DNA of 64,000 nucleotides. Source: Verrucomicrobiota bacterium (GTDB lineage: Bacteria; Verrucomicrobiota; Verrucomicrobiia; Limisphaerales; UBA9464). A program made the translations under genes and the position numbers. Below the pieces are notes generated by a model. That model saw nothing but the letters and a program-made list of their open reading frames with translations, did no database searches and was not told the DNA's origin. Positions 36,029 to 44,322 of this stretch are shown in pieces. The stretch lies in the NCBI GenBank assembly GCA_016871805.1, contig VHCG01000010.1, positions 1-64,000 on the forward strand, in the 5' to 3' direction. Within the stretch, counting starts at the first letter, position 1, and every line of letters starts with the position of its first letter.

Positions 36029-36892
36029 ATGGACATCCCGTATACAGTCAACCCCAGATCCGATACCGGCCTCTACAACGCCAAGGTAGGCATCTGGTTG
36101 TTTTTGGCCTCTGAAGTCATGCTCTTCGGAGCCTTCTTCTCTGCCTACATCCTCCTGCGCGTCACCGCCCAACAGGGGTTCTGGCCTGATGTCGCCGACG
36201 GCTGGCCCCACGGCCTCCTGAACATTCCCATTGGCACGTTCAACACTGCGGTGCTCATCAGTTCGTCGGTGACAGTCGTCATGGCATGGATGGCCCTGAA
36301 GGAGAACAATTTTCCGAAGTTCCGGAACTTCATGCTGTTCACGGTGGCCTGTGCACTTGGGTTCCTCGGGATCAAGACCTTCGAGTACAAGGAGAAGTTC
36401 AGCCACTACGTCATCCGCACGACGGATGGCAAGGTGGTCACCGGTCACTTCGACGTGGACGGCAAGTCGCCCCTCTTCTGGACTCTTGACACCGTGAAGT
36501 CTAAGAATATCGAGAAGCTCAAGGTGGAGGTTGACATCCCGAACAGATACCGCTTCCCGGTCGGCATGCAGGTTCCAGAGGACATCCACAAGGCCCACGC
36601 CGAGGGGCGACATCATGACGAGAGGGTAATAGAGGTTAGTCAGATCGATAGCCTCAAAGCCTTCATCCCGTCGACCCATCCGTTCTTCGCAATCTATTTC
36701 ACGATGACCTTCCTGCATGGTCTGCACGTGCTCGGCGGCGCCATCGTTCTTGCCTACTTTACCTTCATCGGAACAGACCTCTGGAGGAAGAATCCGGAGC
36801 AATTCACCAACCGCATCGAGGTCGGTGGCCTGTTTTGGCACTTTGTTGACTTGGTCTGGATCTTCCTCTTTCCGGTCGTTTATCTCCTCTGA
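36029..36892 (+). CDS. coxC: Cytochrome c oxidase subunit III with hydrophilic insertion
   Basis: 287 aa. Five membrane helices: about 18-45 (WLFLASEVMLFGAFFSAY), 66-90, 96-115, 222-248 (MTFLHGLHVLGGAIVLAYF) and 263-287. Between the third and fourth lies a polar stretch of about 100 residues (about 120-218) that is absent from ordinary subunit III. The conserved Glu in LASEVM is present. It follows coxA by 38 nt. Confidence 0.92.
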   Translation: MDIPYTVNPRSDTGLYNAKVGIWLFLASEVMLFGAFFSAYILLRVTAQQGFWPDVADGWPHGLLNIPIGTFNTAVLISSSVTVVMAWMALKENNFPKFRNFMLFTVACALGFLGIKTFEYKEKFSHYVIRTTDGKVVTGHFDVDGKSPLFWTLDTVKSKNIEKLKVEVDIPNRYRFPVGMQVPEDIHKAHAEGRHHDERVIEVSQIDSLKAFIPSTHPFFAIYFTMTFLHGLHVLGGAIVLAYFTFIGTDLWRKNPEQFTNRIEVGGLFWHFVDLVWIFLFPVVYLL

Positions 36893-36914
36893 TTGCAACG
36901 CCTCGCACCGCGCC

Positions 36915-37286
36915 ATGAGTCACAATCATCATTCGTCCCCCGGCCACGAGGCCGCCCACGGCGGCCATGACCACGATGCCGAGGGTCACAAGAAGATCTA
37001 TTGGGCCGTCGGAACGGCGCTGCTGGTCGGAACCGTGATCACGGTTCTCGCCCGGGAATGGGAGTTCAACAGTGTCGCCTTGACCATTGCCGTCGCTCTC
37101 TTCGTCGCCTCGATCAAGGCGTTTCTGGTATGCGGCTATTTCATGCATCTCCTGTCGGAGAAGAAGGTGGTTTACCTGACCCTGGCCACGACCGTGGCCT
37201 TCGCCATCGCCATGGTCGGGTTGATCCTCTGGTCCGACAAGGACCCTGTCACCGGAACCTCTCCCAAAACATTCTATGTCCCTTAA
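36915..37286 (+). CDS. Cytochrome c oxidase subunit IV-like protein
   Basis: 123 aa. A His-rich N-terminus (MSHNHHSSPGHEAAHGGHDH) precedes three membrane helices (about 30-46, 54-78 and 85-108), the layout of the prokaryotic COX4/CyoD-like subunit. ATG 36915 is chosen; the frame runs open upstream inside coxC. The 3' end overlaps the next small gene by 11 nt. Confidence 0.85.
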   Translation: MSHNHHSSPGHEAAHGGHDHDAEGHKKIYWAVGTALLVGTVITVLAREWEFNSVALTIAVALFVASIKAFLVCGYFMHLLSEKKVVYLTLATTVAFAIAMVGLILWSDKDPVTGTSPKTFYVP

Positions 37287-37482
37287 GACCTTCCACATCG
37301 TGTTCGTCACGGTCTCTGTGCTGCTGATGCTGGTCATCGCGGCTTGGAACTTTGGGAACTATCGCGACAATGGAACCCAAGCGGATCTGACCTGGGGTGT
37401 CGTATCTGTGATCGCGGCCGTTGGCCTGCTGATCTATGGAAAGATCTTCCTCCGGAAGTTCAAGAACGTCAGCTACCTGTGA
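37276..37482 (+). CDS. Small two-helix membrane protein of the oxidase operon
   Basis: 68 aa, two helices (about 6-24 and 41-60), basic C-terminus (KIFLRKFKNVSYL). It overlaps the subunit IV gene by 11 nt and the next gene by 3 nt, so it is surely cotranscribed. I do not recognise a named family; small accessory or assembly subunits are common in oxidase operons. Confidence 0.75.
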   Translation: MSLKTFHIVFVTVSVLLMLVIAAWNFGNYRDNGTQADLTWGVVSVIAAVGLLIYGKIFLRKFKNVSYL

Positions 37483-37724
37483 ACCGTCTCTTCTCCAGCC
37501 TCGTCCTGACCGTCCTCGCGAAGCCGGCGGTTTTCGGGTGTGCCGCCTGCTTTGGTCGCTCCGACTCACCGATGGCTTACGGCATGAATGCCGGGATCAT
37601 GACCCTGTTGGCCGTCATTCTGAGCATGCTGGCGCTGATCGCCACCTTCTTCGTCTTCATCATCCGCAGAGCCGCCCAGGTTACCCCGGACGTCTCGGAA
37701 CCCACCCCGCCGTCGAACCTCTGA
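37479..37724 (+). CDS. Small membrane protein of the oxidase operon
   Basis: 81 aa from a GTG overlapping the previous stop (GTGA, 37479-37482). An N-terminal segment resembling a signal anchor ends in a CAACF cysteine pair (FGCAACFGRSDSP), followed by one strong helix (about 34-60) and a short polar tail. The Cys-x-x-Cys pair might bind copper or form a disulfide; this is speculation. No family recognised. It ends 22 nt before coxB. Confidence 0.7.
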   Translation: MNRLFSSLVLTVLAKPAVFGCAACFGRSDSPMAYGMNAGIMTLLAVILSMLALIATFFVFIIRRAAQVTPDVSEPTPPSNL

Positions 37725-37746
37725 ACCTTTTCACCGTCCGTCTGCC

Positions 37747-38529
37747 ATGAGCCTCTGGAACTATCTCCTGCCTCCTTCGAATGCCTCCGCCCAAGGTCGG
37801 GCCATTGATGACCTGCTCGTGTACATCCACTTGCTGATGCTCGTCCTTTTCGTCGGTTGGTTGGCCTATTTCCTCTACACCGTGTTCCGCTTCCGTCAGT
37901 CCTCGAATCCGAAGGCCGACCACGTGGGAGCCCGCGGCCACGTCTCCACCTACGCCGAGATCGGTGTCGCAGTGGTCGAGGTTGTCCTGCTGCTCGGATT
38001 CGCGGTGCCGCTTTGGGCAAAGGCCGTCGATGAGTTCCCGATCAAAAAGGGCGATCCCAAGACCGATCCGATCGAGATCCAAATCATGGGCCAGCAGTTC
38101 GCCTGGAACGCCCACTACGCCGGCCTCGATGGCAAGTGGGGCAAGCAGGACATCAAGGATGCCTCCGCCAACAACCCCTTCGGTCTCGTGCCGTCCGACG
38201 CCGACGCGAAGGACGACGTGACCTGCCTGCGCGAGCCGTTCCTGATCCCGGTCAACCGCGACATCATCTGTCGCATCTCCTCTATGGACGTCATCCACAG
38301 CTTCAAGCTGCCGCGGATGCGCGTCACCCAGGACGCCATTCCGGGACTGACCATTCCGGTGCATTTCACCCCGGTCGAGAAGGGGGACTACATGGTCATC
38401 TGTGCCCAACTCTGTGGGAATCTCCACTCCACGATGAAGGGCGAGTACAAGGTGGTTAGCCAAGAGGAGTTCGAGACCTGGTACTCCGCCAAGTCAAAGG
38501 CCGGTGGTGCCGGAGCCTCCTTCGAATAG
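37747..38529 (+). CDS. coxB: Cytochrome c oxidase subunit II
   Basis: 260 aa. Two helices (about 24-48 and 72-95) are followed by the periplasmic cupredoxin domain with CuA ligands: His in VIHSFKLP and the loop CAQLCGNLHSTM (two Cys, His, Met). The usual Glu between the cysteines is Gln. There is no C-terminal CXXCH, so this is not a caa3-type subunit and needs an external donor. It is the last gene of the cluster, whereas coxB is usually first. Confidence 0.95.
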   Translation: MSLWNYLLPPSNASAQGRAIDDLLVYIHLLMLVLFVGWLAYFLYTVFRFRQSSNPKADHVGARGHVSTYAEIGVAVVEVVLLLGFAVPLWAKAVDEFPIKKGDPKTDPIEIQIMGQQFAWNAHYAGLDGKWGKQDIKDASANNPFGLVPSDADAKDDVTCLREPFLIPVNRDIICRISSMDVIHSFKLPRMRVTQDAIPGLTIPVHFTPVEKGDYMVICAQLCGNLHSTMKGEYKVVSQEEFETWYSAKSKAGGAGASFE

Positions 38530-38555
38530 GACCACTAGGTTGGTTTGTGATGGTC

Positions 38556-38581
38556 AATGACCCCGCTCCGGCGGGGTCATT
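38556..38581. terminator. Hairpin ending the cox operon (convergent with rsgA)
   Basis: A perfect 11-bp stem, AATGACCCCGC (38556-38566) with GCGGGGTCATT (38571-38581), around TCCG. It lies between coxB (+) and rsgA (-) and includes the rsgA stop codon. The T-tract is short, but stem strength and position support a shared terminator. Confidence 0.75.
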
Positions 38582-39653
38582 CCGTTTCGTCCCCGGACAT
38601 TTCCGATTCCAGGTCCCCGAGCCCGTCCCGCGGCGTTTTCTTCCGGCGGCCCTCGGGACGCTGGCGGCTGACACGCTGGATGAGGTCGGTACCCTCGCGG
38701 CTGATCTTCAGGAAGCGCTCATGTCGATCCTTGGCGATCGAACCTGCAGCCACGCCGGCCACAACCGCGCAGCCGGGTTCCGCGACATGGCGGCAGTCCC
38801 TGAAGCGGCACCCTCCGGCTGCCAGCTGGATCTCCGGAAACGTCTCCTCCAGCCCCTCGTCGTCAGCCCATACCTGCAGCTCCCGTAGACCGGGGGTGTC
38901 GATCACAAACCCCCCGGCAGGCAGCGGGATCAGCTCCCGGGAGGTTGTGGTGTGACGTCCCTTGTCGTCCTTCTCGCGGACCTCGATCGTGGCCTGGTAG
39001 ACATCTCCACACAGGCGATTCACCAGGCTCGACTTGCCCACGCCGGACGAGCCGATGAAGGCCACTGTCTGGCCCTCCCGGATGTGTTCTCTGAGTTGCC
39101 GCAGCCCCTTGCGTTGCGTCGCGCTGGTGACCAGCACGGTGACATTGCCGATGGAGGCCTGGATCTCGGCGATCCGGGCCTGTGGATCCGTGCAGAGGTC
39201 CGCCTTGTTGAGGATCACGACCGGACGGATGCCGCCCTCCAGAACCACGGCAAGGAAGCGTTCGAGACGCCGTATGTGGAATCGGGAATCCAGAGCCAGT
39301 ACGATGAAGGCAATGTCGATGTTGGCAGCGAGGATCTGCACCGCGGCGGCACGGCCGGGAATCTTCCGGGCCAGACGGGTCCGACGCGGCAGCACCCGTT
39401 GGATGACGCCCGAGTCCGGGTTTGACGTGCCGGAAATAAGGACCCAATCCCCGACGTGTGGCAGGTCGGCGGCCGACAGCGCCTCGTGTTCCAGCCGACC
39501 CGCCACGGAGACCCTACGCTCCCCAGATTCCGTCACCACCACCCGGGCTCCCCGATACTCGCTGACCACTCGCCCCGGGGCCAAGTCCGCCGGGACCTCC
39601 GGGCCCATGAGATCGGCCCACGCCTTCGACCAGCCGAGGTGCGTCAGATTCAT
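38577..39653 (-). CDS. rsgA: Ribosome small-subunit-dependent GTPase A
   Basis: 358 aa from the ATG at 39653, which overlaps the queD stop (ATGA). Circularly permuted GTPase: N-terminal OB domain (about 35-105), G4 LNKADL, then P-loop [12 protein letters not shown], switch [10 protein letters not shown]3 DTPGLREL, and a C-terminal zinc finger ([14 protein letters not shown]). It matures the 30S subunit and drives off RbfA. The basic tail (RRKKTPRDG) is common. Confidence 0.95.
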   Translation of the reverse strand: MNLTHLGWSKAWADLMGPEVPADLAPGRVVSEYRGARVVVTESGERRVSVAGRLEHEALSAADLPHVGDWVLISGTSNPDSGVIQRVLPRRTRLARKIPGRAAAVQILAANIDIAFIVLALDSRFHIRRLERFLAVVLEGGIRPVVILNKADLCTDPQARIAEIQASIGNVTVLVTSATQRKGLRQLREHIREGQTVAFIGSSGVGKSSLVNRLCGDVYQATIEVREKDDKGRHTTTSRELIPLPAGGFVIDTPGLRELQVWADDEGLEETFPEIQLAAGGCRFRDCRHVAEPGCAVVAGVAAGSIAKDRHERFLKISREGTDLIQRVSRQRPEGRRKKTPRDGLGDLESEMSGDETE

Positions 39654-40006
39654 GCGCCCCGATACACGCACCGTGCCGTGCAGGTCTCTGCCACCACGAT
39701 CTCCGTGAGTAGCGGCAGCGCTGGCTGGAGCTCTGACCAGATCCACTCGGCGATCCGCTCGCTGGTCGGATTCTCCAGCCCAGGTATCTCGTTCAGGTAG
39801 TTGTGGTCTAGGCGCTGGTGCAGCGGTGCAAAGGCGGCCTTGATGTCGGCATAGTCCATCACCCAGCCCATCTTCTGATCGACTGGACCGTCGACGACGA
39901 TCTCGACCTGGAAACTATGTCCGTGAAGCCGCGCGCATTTGTGCCCGGTGGGCACATGGGGCAGCCGATGGGCGGCCTCGAACTGGAATGTCCTTCGGAG
40001 TTGCAT
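39650..40006 (-). CDS. queD: 6-pyruvoyl-tetrahydropterin synthase family (QueD-like)
   Basis: 118 aa. Zinc ligands His13, His28 and His30 and the catalytic Cys24 in the QueD-type motif CARLHGH; the segment [10 protein letters not shown] and [14 protein letters not shown] are typical. In queuosine synthesis QueD makes 6-carboxy-tetrahydropterin from dihydroneopterin triphosphate. It lies 5 nt after the LuxC-like gene and overlaps rsgA; queC, queE and queF are not in the window, so another pterin role is possible. Confidence 0.9.
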   Translation of the reverse strand: MQLRRTFQFEAAHRLPHVPTGHKCARLHGHSFQVEIVVDGPVDQKMGWVMDYADIKAAFAPLHQRLDHNYLNEIPGLENPTSERIAEWIWSELQPALPLLTEIVVAETCTARCVYRGA

Positions 40007-40011
40007 GGTGT

Positions 40012-41436
40012 TCAGACGGTTTCCCAATCGGTCCAGCTGACGAGATCCCCCAGCGTCGGACGTCCATCGTGACGCCATCCTACGGGCGGTTCCTGCATGC
40101 GGCCGATCGGGCAGATCCGGGTGATGCCCCACTGGGCAATCGTTGGAACCATCTCGGAAAGCCGGCTTTCGCCGACCGCGGTGCCCAGGGTGCTGACCTG
40201 ACCCCGGACCACCTCGGCATGACGCAGCAGGTCCTCGAGACCTCGACAGGGTTTGACGTACACGAATCGGTTCAGGCACGAAGTGCGGAAGCGGGGGTCC
40301 TCCTCGAAGACCACCGTCCACGCGGTCGATTCCGGACTGGTCCAGACGCGGGTACCGGCCTGGGGCGCCTCGAAGAATGCGCCTCGCGGCACCGTCTTGG
40401 CCTCCTCCCGGGTGATGCGATGGTGGGCCTGGCGGAGCTCGTGCAGCGAGCGGCGACCAGCGATCTCGGCCGCGACCCCGACGGGCAGGGGGCCACGCGG
40501 CTCGGTTGTCTCCCGCTCTGCGAGCGCGGCCGCGAGGAATTCCGCGAATCCCTCCGCTGACATGCTCCCACGGTCCTCGACGTAGAACACATGCGGTGAC
40601 AGGCAGCCCAACTGGTTCCAGGCGGTGATGTCGGCCGCCGCCCGATGGGCGATCCGGGGTGCTTGGTAGGACGACAGCTGGTCGCTGCCGATGAACCCGA
40701 AGCTCAAGCGATGCCCGTGCGGGATCCATCGGCAGCCGGGACGGAGCCGCGGGGCGATCGACTGGAGCGTTTCATCGCTGCCCTGTGCCGTGACGCAGTC
40801 GGCCTCGTGGAATAGTGCCGCCTCGAGCGGCTCGTGTCCCCCGGTCCACACCGCCAACTCAAGGCAGCTTCCGAGCTTCGGTTCGAGATCGGCGAGGGAG
40901 TGGGCGAAGAGGCGGGGAATGAGGTTTCCGTTCCGGGGCAGCTTCATGAACTGCGCCGACCGGGTCAGGATCCCCAGAACCAGCGAGAACAGCGCCGAGT
41001 TGGGCAGGTTGCCCGCCGCGATGTGCACCAACATCTCCGGGCCTCGGGCGAAGGCGAGACGGCCCTGACGCAGCTCGGCCGCTGGCGCGGCGAACCCGTC
41101 CAGACGCTGCACATCCCCGAGGTCCTGCATCAGCAGGGCCTGCAGTCCCTCCACGGTCAGCTGCCGGAAGAGCGCATCCAGCCCGCGGCCAAGGGTCGCC
41201 GGACTGAACCCCGTCTCGGCCGCCCCTTGCTCGAGGGCGATGCGACGGAATCCGGAGTCCGGCTGCATCCAGCGCTCCGCCGCAAAGGCGATCAGCTCCA
41301 CGAGCTCCTGGGTCCGACGCTGCGCCAGCCAATTGGCCCGATTGCGTTTCACCGCGATGCAGGCGTCCCGGATCAGCTGGGGCGTCAGCACCGCGTCCGA
41401 GGGCAGATCCGCGAGGAACAGTTGCGGGAGGATCAT
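40012..41436 (-). CDS. LuxC-family acyl-CoA reductase
   Basis: 474 aa. Aldehyde-dehydrogenase-like fold of the LuxC group (PF05893): [19 protein letters not shown] (about 130-148), [13 protein letters not shown], and the catalytic Cys278 in [16 protein letters not shown]. LuxC reduces activated fatty acids to aldehydes. It overlaps the upstream LuxE-like gene (ATGA, 41433-41436), so the two proteins should act as a complex as in luciferase operons, but no luxAB genes are near. Confidence 0.88.
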   Translation of the reverse strand: MILPQLFLADLPSDAVLTPQLIRDACIAVKRNRANWLAQRRTQELVELIAFAAERWMQPDSGFRRIALEQGAAETGFSPATLGRGLDALFRQLTVEGLQALLMQDLGDVQRLDGFAAPAAELRQGRLAFARGPEMLVHIAAGNLPNSALFSLVLGILTRSAQFMKLPRNGNLIPRLFAHSLADLEPKLGSCLELAVWTGGHEPLEAALFHEADCVTAQGSDETLQSIAPRLRPGCRWIPHGHRLSFGFIGSDQLSSYQAPRIAHRAAADITAWNQLGCLSPHVFYVEDRGSMSAEGFAEFLAAALAERETTEPRGPLPVGVAAEIAGRRSLHELRQAHHRITREEAKTVPRGAFFEAPQAGTRVWTSPESTAWTVVFEEDPRFRTSCLNRFVYVKPCRGLEDLLRHAEVVRGQVSTLGTAVGESRLSEMVPTIAQWGITRICPIGRMQEPPVGWRHDGRPTLGDLVSWTDWETV

Positions 41437-42509
41437 GACGCAGGCGGGTTGGAGGACATCAGCGAGCAGCCCCGGGGCTCGGCGACAGGAGAGCGTCCGA
41501 TCAGACGGATCCCGTCGTCCTCGCGCCGGGCAAGGTCCGCGGTCTGGATGATCATGGCCGACCAGAGGTTCGCCAAGTCGCAGATCTGGAGCAGCCCCAC
41601 CTCGCCTGGCGCCGCGGGGCGTCCCGTCTCAGGCGACACGATCCGGGTCCGGGTCCAGGGTGGAAATTGGATCAGCGCGTGATCCTCAGGCTCATCCGGG
41701 ATGGAATACCCCGGGGAGCTCATCTCGCTCATCCCATACTCGGTCAGGACGGATCGGGTCGGGATCCCGAACGTTCTCGCGAGTCCCCAGTGCAGTTCGC
41801 TCCGGGGTAGCACCCGGGAACGTCCCTTGTAGCCTCCCGTCTCGAGGATCAAGGACCCTTCAGGCAGAACCCATCGCCGCTCCGGTTGGGCATCCAGGAC
41901 ATGGACGAAGTTGAACGCGGTGCCGCACAGCAGGATCGGGCGATCCAAAGTGGTCAATGCGGTCGACAGTCCCTCGATGTCCACCTCCCAGCCCTCGGGC
42001 GAGATCTGTCCCCAGAACCGTCCGGGTCCGGGGCAGGGGTCCCTTGAAAGAGTGCCCATCATGTGGGCGAGGGAGGAATGGGGAGCGACCTCGGGTGGCG
42101 GGGTGAGGGACCACAGTTCCGGGAAACGCCGAGTCCCGCGGTGGAACACGATGCCCTGCCGCAGGGACATCTCATACAATCTCAACGAGACGGGACCGTG
42201 GATGTGCCGACTCGGCTTCTGCCCCGTGGTCCCACTGGAGTGGAACACCGTGGTCTGTTCCGATTCAGGGATACAGGTGATCTCGTTCTCCTTGAACGCC
42301 TCTGTGGGTAGGGCCGGGATACGATCCCAGGTGAGGTCTTCCGATGGAGTCACCGAATGCTGCAGGGCCCAGGTTCGGACCATCGGATTGTTGCGGAATT
42401 GGGCCTCGAAAATCCGTCGGCACCACGCATTGAAGACGTGCTCCGAGAGGAACGAGACGCCGCGCTCCGCCAGCGCCTCCTCGAGGTTCTGGCTCAGCGC
42501 GACAAGCAC
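41433..42509 (-). CDS. LuxE-like acyl-protein synthetase
   Basis: 358 aa, adenylate-forming enzyme. ATP motif SSGTTGQKP (91-99), TEYGMSEMSS later in the chain, and the C-terminal RGCS motif with Cys348 at the position of the acyl-accepting cysteine of LuxE. LuxE activates a fatty acid and passes it to LuxC. Its start at 42509 opens the unit luxE-luxC-queD-rsgA; 126 nt of apparently empty sequence precede it. Confidence 0.87.
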   Translation of the reverse strand: MLVALSQNLEEALAERGVSFLSEHVFNAWCRRIFEAQFRNNPMVRTWALQHSVTPSEDLTWDRIPALPTEAFKENEITCIPESEQTTVFHSSGTTGQKPSRHIHGPVSLRLYEMSLRQGIVFHRGTRRFPELWSLTPPPEVAPHSSLAHMMGTLSRDPCPGPGRFWGQISPEGWEVDIEGLSTALTTLDRPILLCGTAFNFVHVLDAQPERRWVLPEGSLILETGGYKGRSRVLPRSELHWGLARTFGIPTRSVLTEYGMSEMSSPGYSIPDEPEDHALIQFPPWTRTRIVSPETGRPAAPGEVGLLQICDLANLWSAMIIQTADLARREDDGIRLIGRSPVAEPRGCSLMSSNPPAS

Positions 42510-42635
42510 GTCGATGGACAGGGCGGTTTTGATGGCGGCAGTGCGGACTGGTTTTCCGCAACAGTCCGGTCGGGATGAAACCGGATCCCGCGGGGCAGGG
42601 CAAGCGGAGGGGCTGGGTCAGGTTCCTCCCGGCCC

Positions 42636-43178
42636 TCATCCCGTCGTCGAGCGCCGGGCAATCCGATACCAGCCCAGACTCAGGAGGCTCCACAGCAGCG
42701 CGACGGCCCACGGCACCCACCCGGCGACGTCGTTCGCAACGAGCGCAGGTCCGGTCAGCATGAGGGAGCAGTGGGCCAACGTCCAAAGCGAGAGGGCGGG
42801 GGCCACATCCATGACATAGCCCCAGGCACCGAGGATCATGCCGGCGGGCAGCAGCATCGCGCCCACCGTCCACGGCGGTGGAAACCCGCCCCAGGTGACC
42901 ACCCCGTAGAGACAGGCAATCGGCCAAAGAATTGAGTTTCTCAGGACCTCCCATCCCAGCATGGGGAGAAAGGGGATGGCCAGAAACACGGACAGGGTCA
43001 GCCAGACCAAGAGGAATCGTCCCAAAGCCGACGGAATGCCAAGGACGAGGGCCGCGACGGGATGGTGGTCCGGATTGTCCACTGCTCGAGATTCGGCCAC
43101 TGCCGAGACCCGAGGGCAAGAATCGACGGGTGGACTGGCAGATGCAGTGCTCTGCAGCCTTTGGCGAACGGCACCCAT
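42636..43178 (-). CDS. Hypothetical integral membrane protein
   Basis: 180 aa from ATG 43178. A polar N-terminus (about 1-40) is followed by four to five hydrophobic segments (about 42-70, 75-92, 98-118, 128-145 and 150-172) and a short basic end (RIARRSTTG). No known family recognised. It lies between the kelch gene (45 nt) and luxE (126 nt), all on the - strand, so cotranscription is possible. Confidence 0.65.
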   Translation of the reverse strand: MGAVRQRLQSTASASPPVDSCPRVSAVAESRAVDNPDHHPVAALVLGIPSALGRFLLVWLTLSVFLAIPFLPMLGWEVLRNSILWPIACLYGVVTWGGFPPPWTVGAMLLPAGMILGAWGYVMDVAPALSLWTLAHCSLMLTGPALVANDVAGWVPWAVALLWSLLSLGWYRIARRSTTG

Positions 43179-43223
43179 GTCACCTGGGGCCTTCCTCTCC
43201 ACCAAGGTGTCCCCAAACGCCTC

Positions 43224-44297
43224 TCATCGCAGTCTCATCCACCACACCTCCGGTGAGCGAACGCCCGGGCGCACCTCGCCACTCGGCAGCACCCATCCGC
43301 CCCGCCAAGCGACGCACGGCAGCGTCACACGAGGCGCAGGCAGGGTGCCCACGGTCGTCCATGAGGGATGCTTGAGATCGAGTCGAAGGATGTCGCCGGA
43401 GAATCCCGGGTGGTCTGCCGAAGCCGGCCTGCCTGCCCGGGAGCCGTCGTCGCCCCCCAGGAGGTAGACGGCAGTCCGATCCACCGGCGCGGGCGAGGCG
43501 CCAGCGACACACGGGTGCGGCAGATCCGGAAGGCGCTCCCAACCCCGTGCCGCGCTGTAGCGCCAGGCATCGCGCAGATAGCGTCGGACCGTCCTTCCAC
43601 CCCGGGATTCCAAGGCTGCGCCACCGACAAGGCAGAACCCGTCCGCCAGTCCGGCGATGACGGGGAGGATGCGCGGTTCTGCGGGCAGCAGCGGAAGTTC
43701 CCGCCAAACCGCGCCGCGTTTTCCGGGTGTCAGGGTGAAGACTCGTCCCGAGGCGACGCGTTCCCCGGGCTCCGGACTGCCGCACGCGACGTAGGCCACA
43801 CCGCGGTCGTCGAGGACCCCGGCGGCGTTGGCCAACGGAAGAGGCAGCTGAGGCGGAAGGTCCCGGGGGGCGAGGGTCTCAAGTCGATCCCGTCGCCATC
43901 GGAACCCCCCCACCTCCGCCGTCGGCCCCGAGGCATCACTGCCACCAAGGCACAAGACCCGGTCCTTCACGGAGATCGAGATGCCGTAGGCACGTGGTGC
44001 CGGCAGGGTGCCCGCCCTCCGCCAAACACCCTCGGGTTTGTCGAGAACCCAGACCGCGTCGTGCCAGACCTTGGTGCCGCCCTGCCAGGGGGGACGGTCC
44101 GGGAAGTTGGCCCCGCCCGCGACGATCAGCGCCCCTCCGGAGACTCCCGCAAAAGGAGCCGCAACCCCGACCGGGTCCGGAATCGGAGGGAGTGGCTTCC
44201 AGAGGGGCTCCGCCCAGAGGGTCAGGGTGGATAGCACGGCCACAACACCCCAGGAGAGGCTTGGGAACCGTCCCGGGTGGCGGTGGAAGGGCGGCAT
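43224..44297 (-). CDS. Secreted kelch-repeat protein (NanM-like)
   Basis: 357 aa from ATG 44297 (MPPFHRHPGR), giving a signal peptide (about 1-29, ending LTLWAE). Five or six kelch blades: LPPIPDPVGVAAPFAGVSGG, ALIVAGGANFPD, VLCLGGSDASG, FCLVGGAALES and VYLLGGDDGS. The start of the first blade and the VAGGANFPD pattern resemble N-acetylneuraminate epimerase (NanM) and related YjhT proteins. Sialic-acid genes are absent nearby, so the substrate stays open. Confidence 0.8.
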   Translation of the reverse strand: MPPFHRHPGRFPSLSWGVVAVLSTLTLWAEPLWKPLPPIPDPVGVAAPFAGVSGGALIVAGGANFPDRPPWQGGTKVWHDAVWVLDKPEGVWRRAGTLPAPRAYGISISVKDRVLCLGGSDASGPTAEVGGFRWRRDRLETLAPRDLPPQLPLPLANAAGVLDDRGVAYVACGSPEPGERVASGRVFTLTPGKRGAVWRELPLLPAEPRILPVIAGLADGFCLVGGAALESRGGRTVRRYLRDAWRYSAARGWERLPDLPHPCVAGASPAPVDRTAVYLLGGDDGSRAGRPASADHPGFSGDILRLDLKHPSWTTVGTLPAPRVTLPCVAWRGGWVLPSGEVRPGVRSPEVWWMRLR

Positions 44298-44322
44298 CGG
44301 GCTCCGTGGAGGGGCTTCGAGT

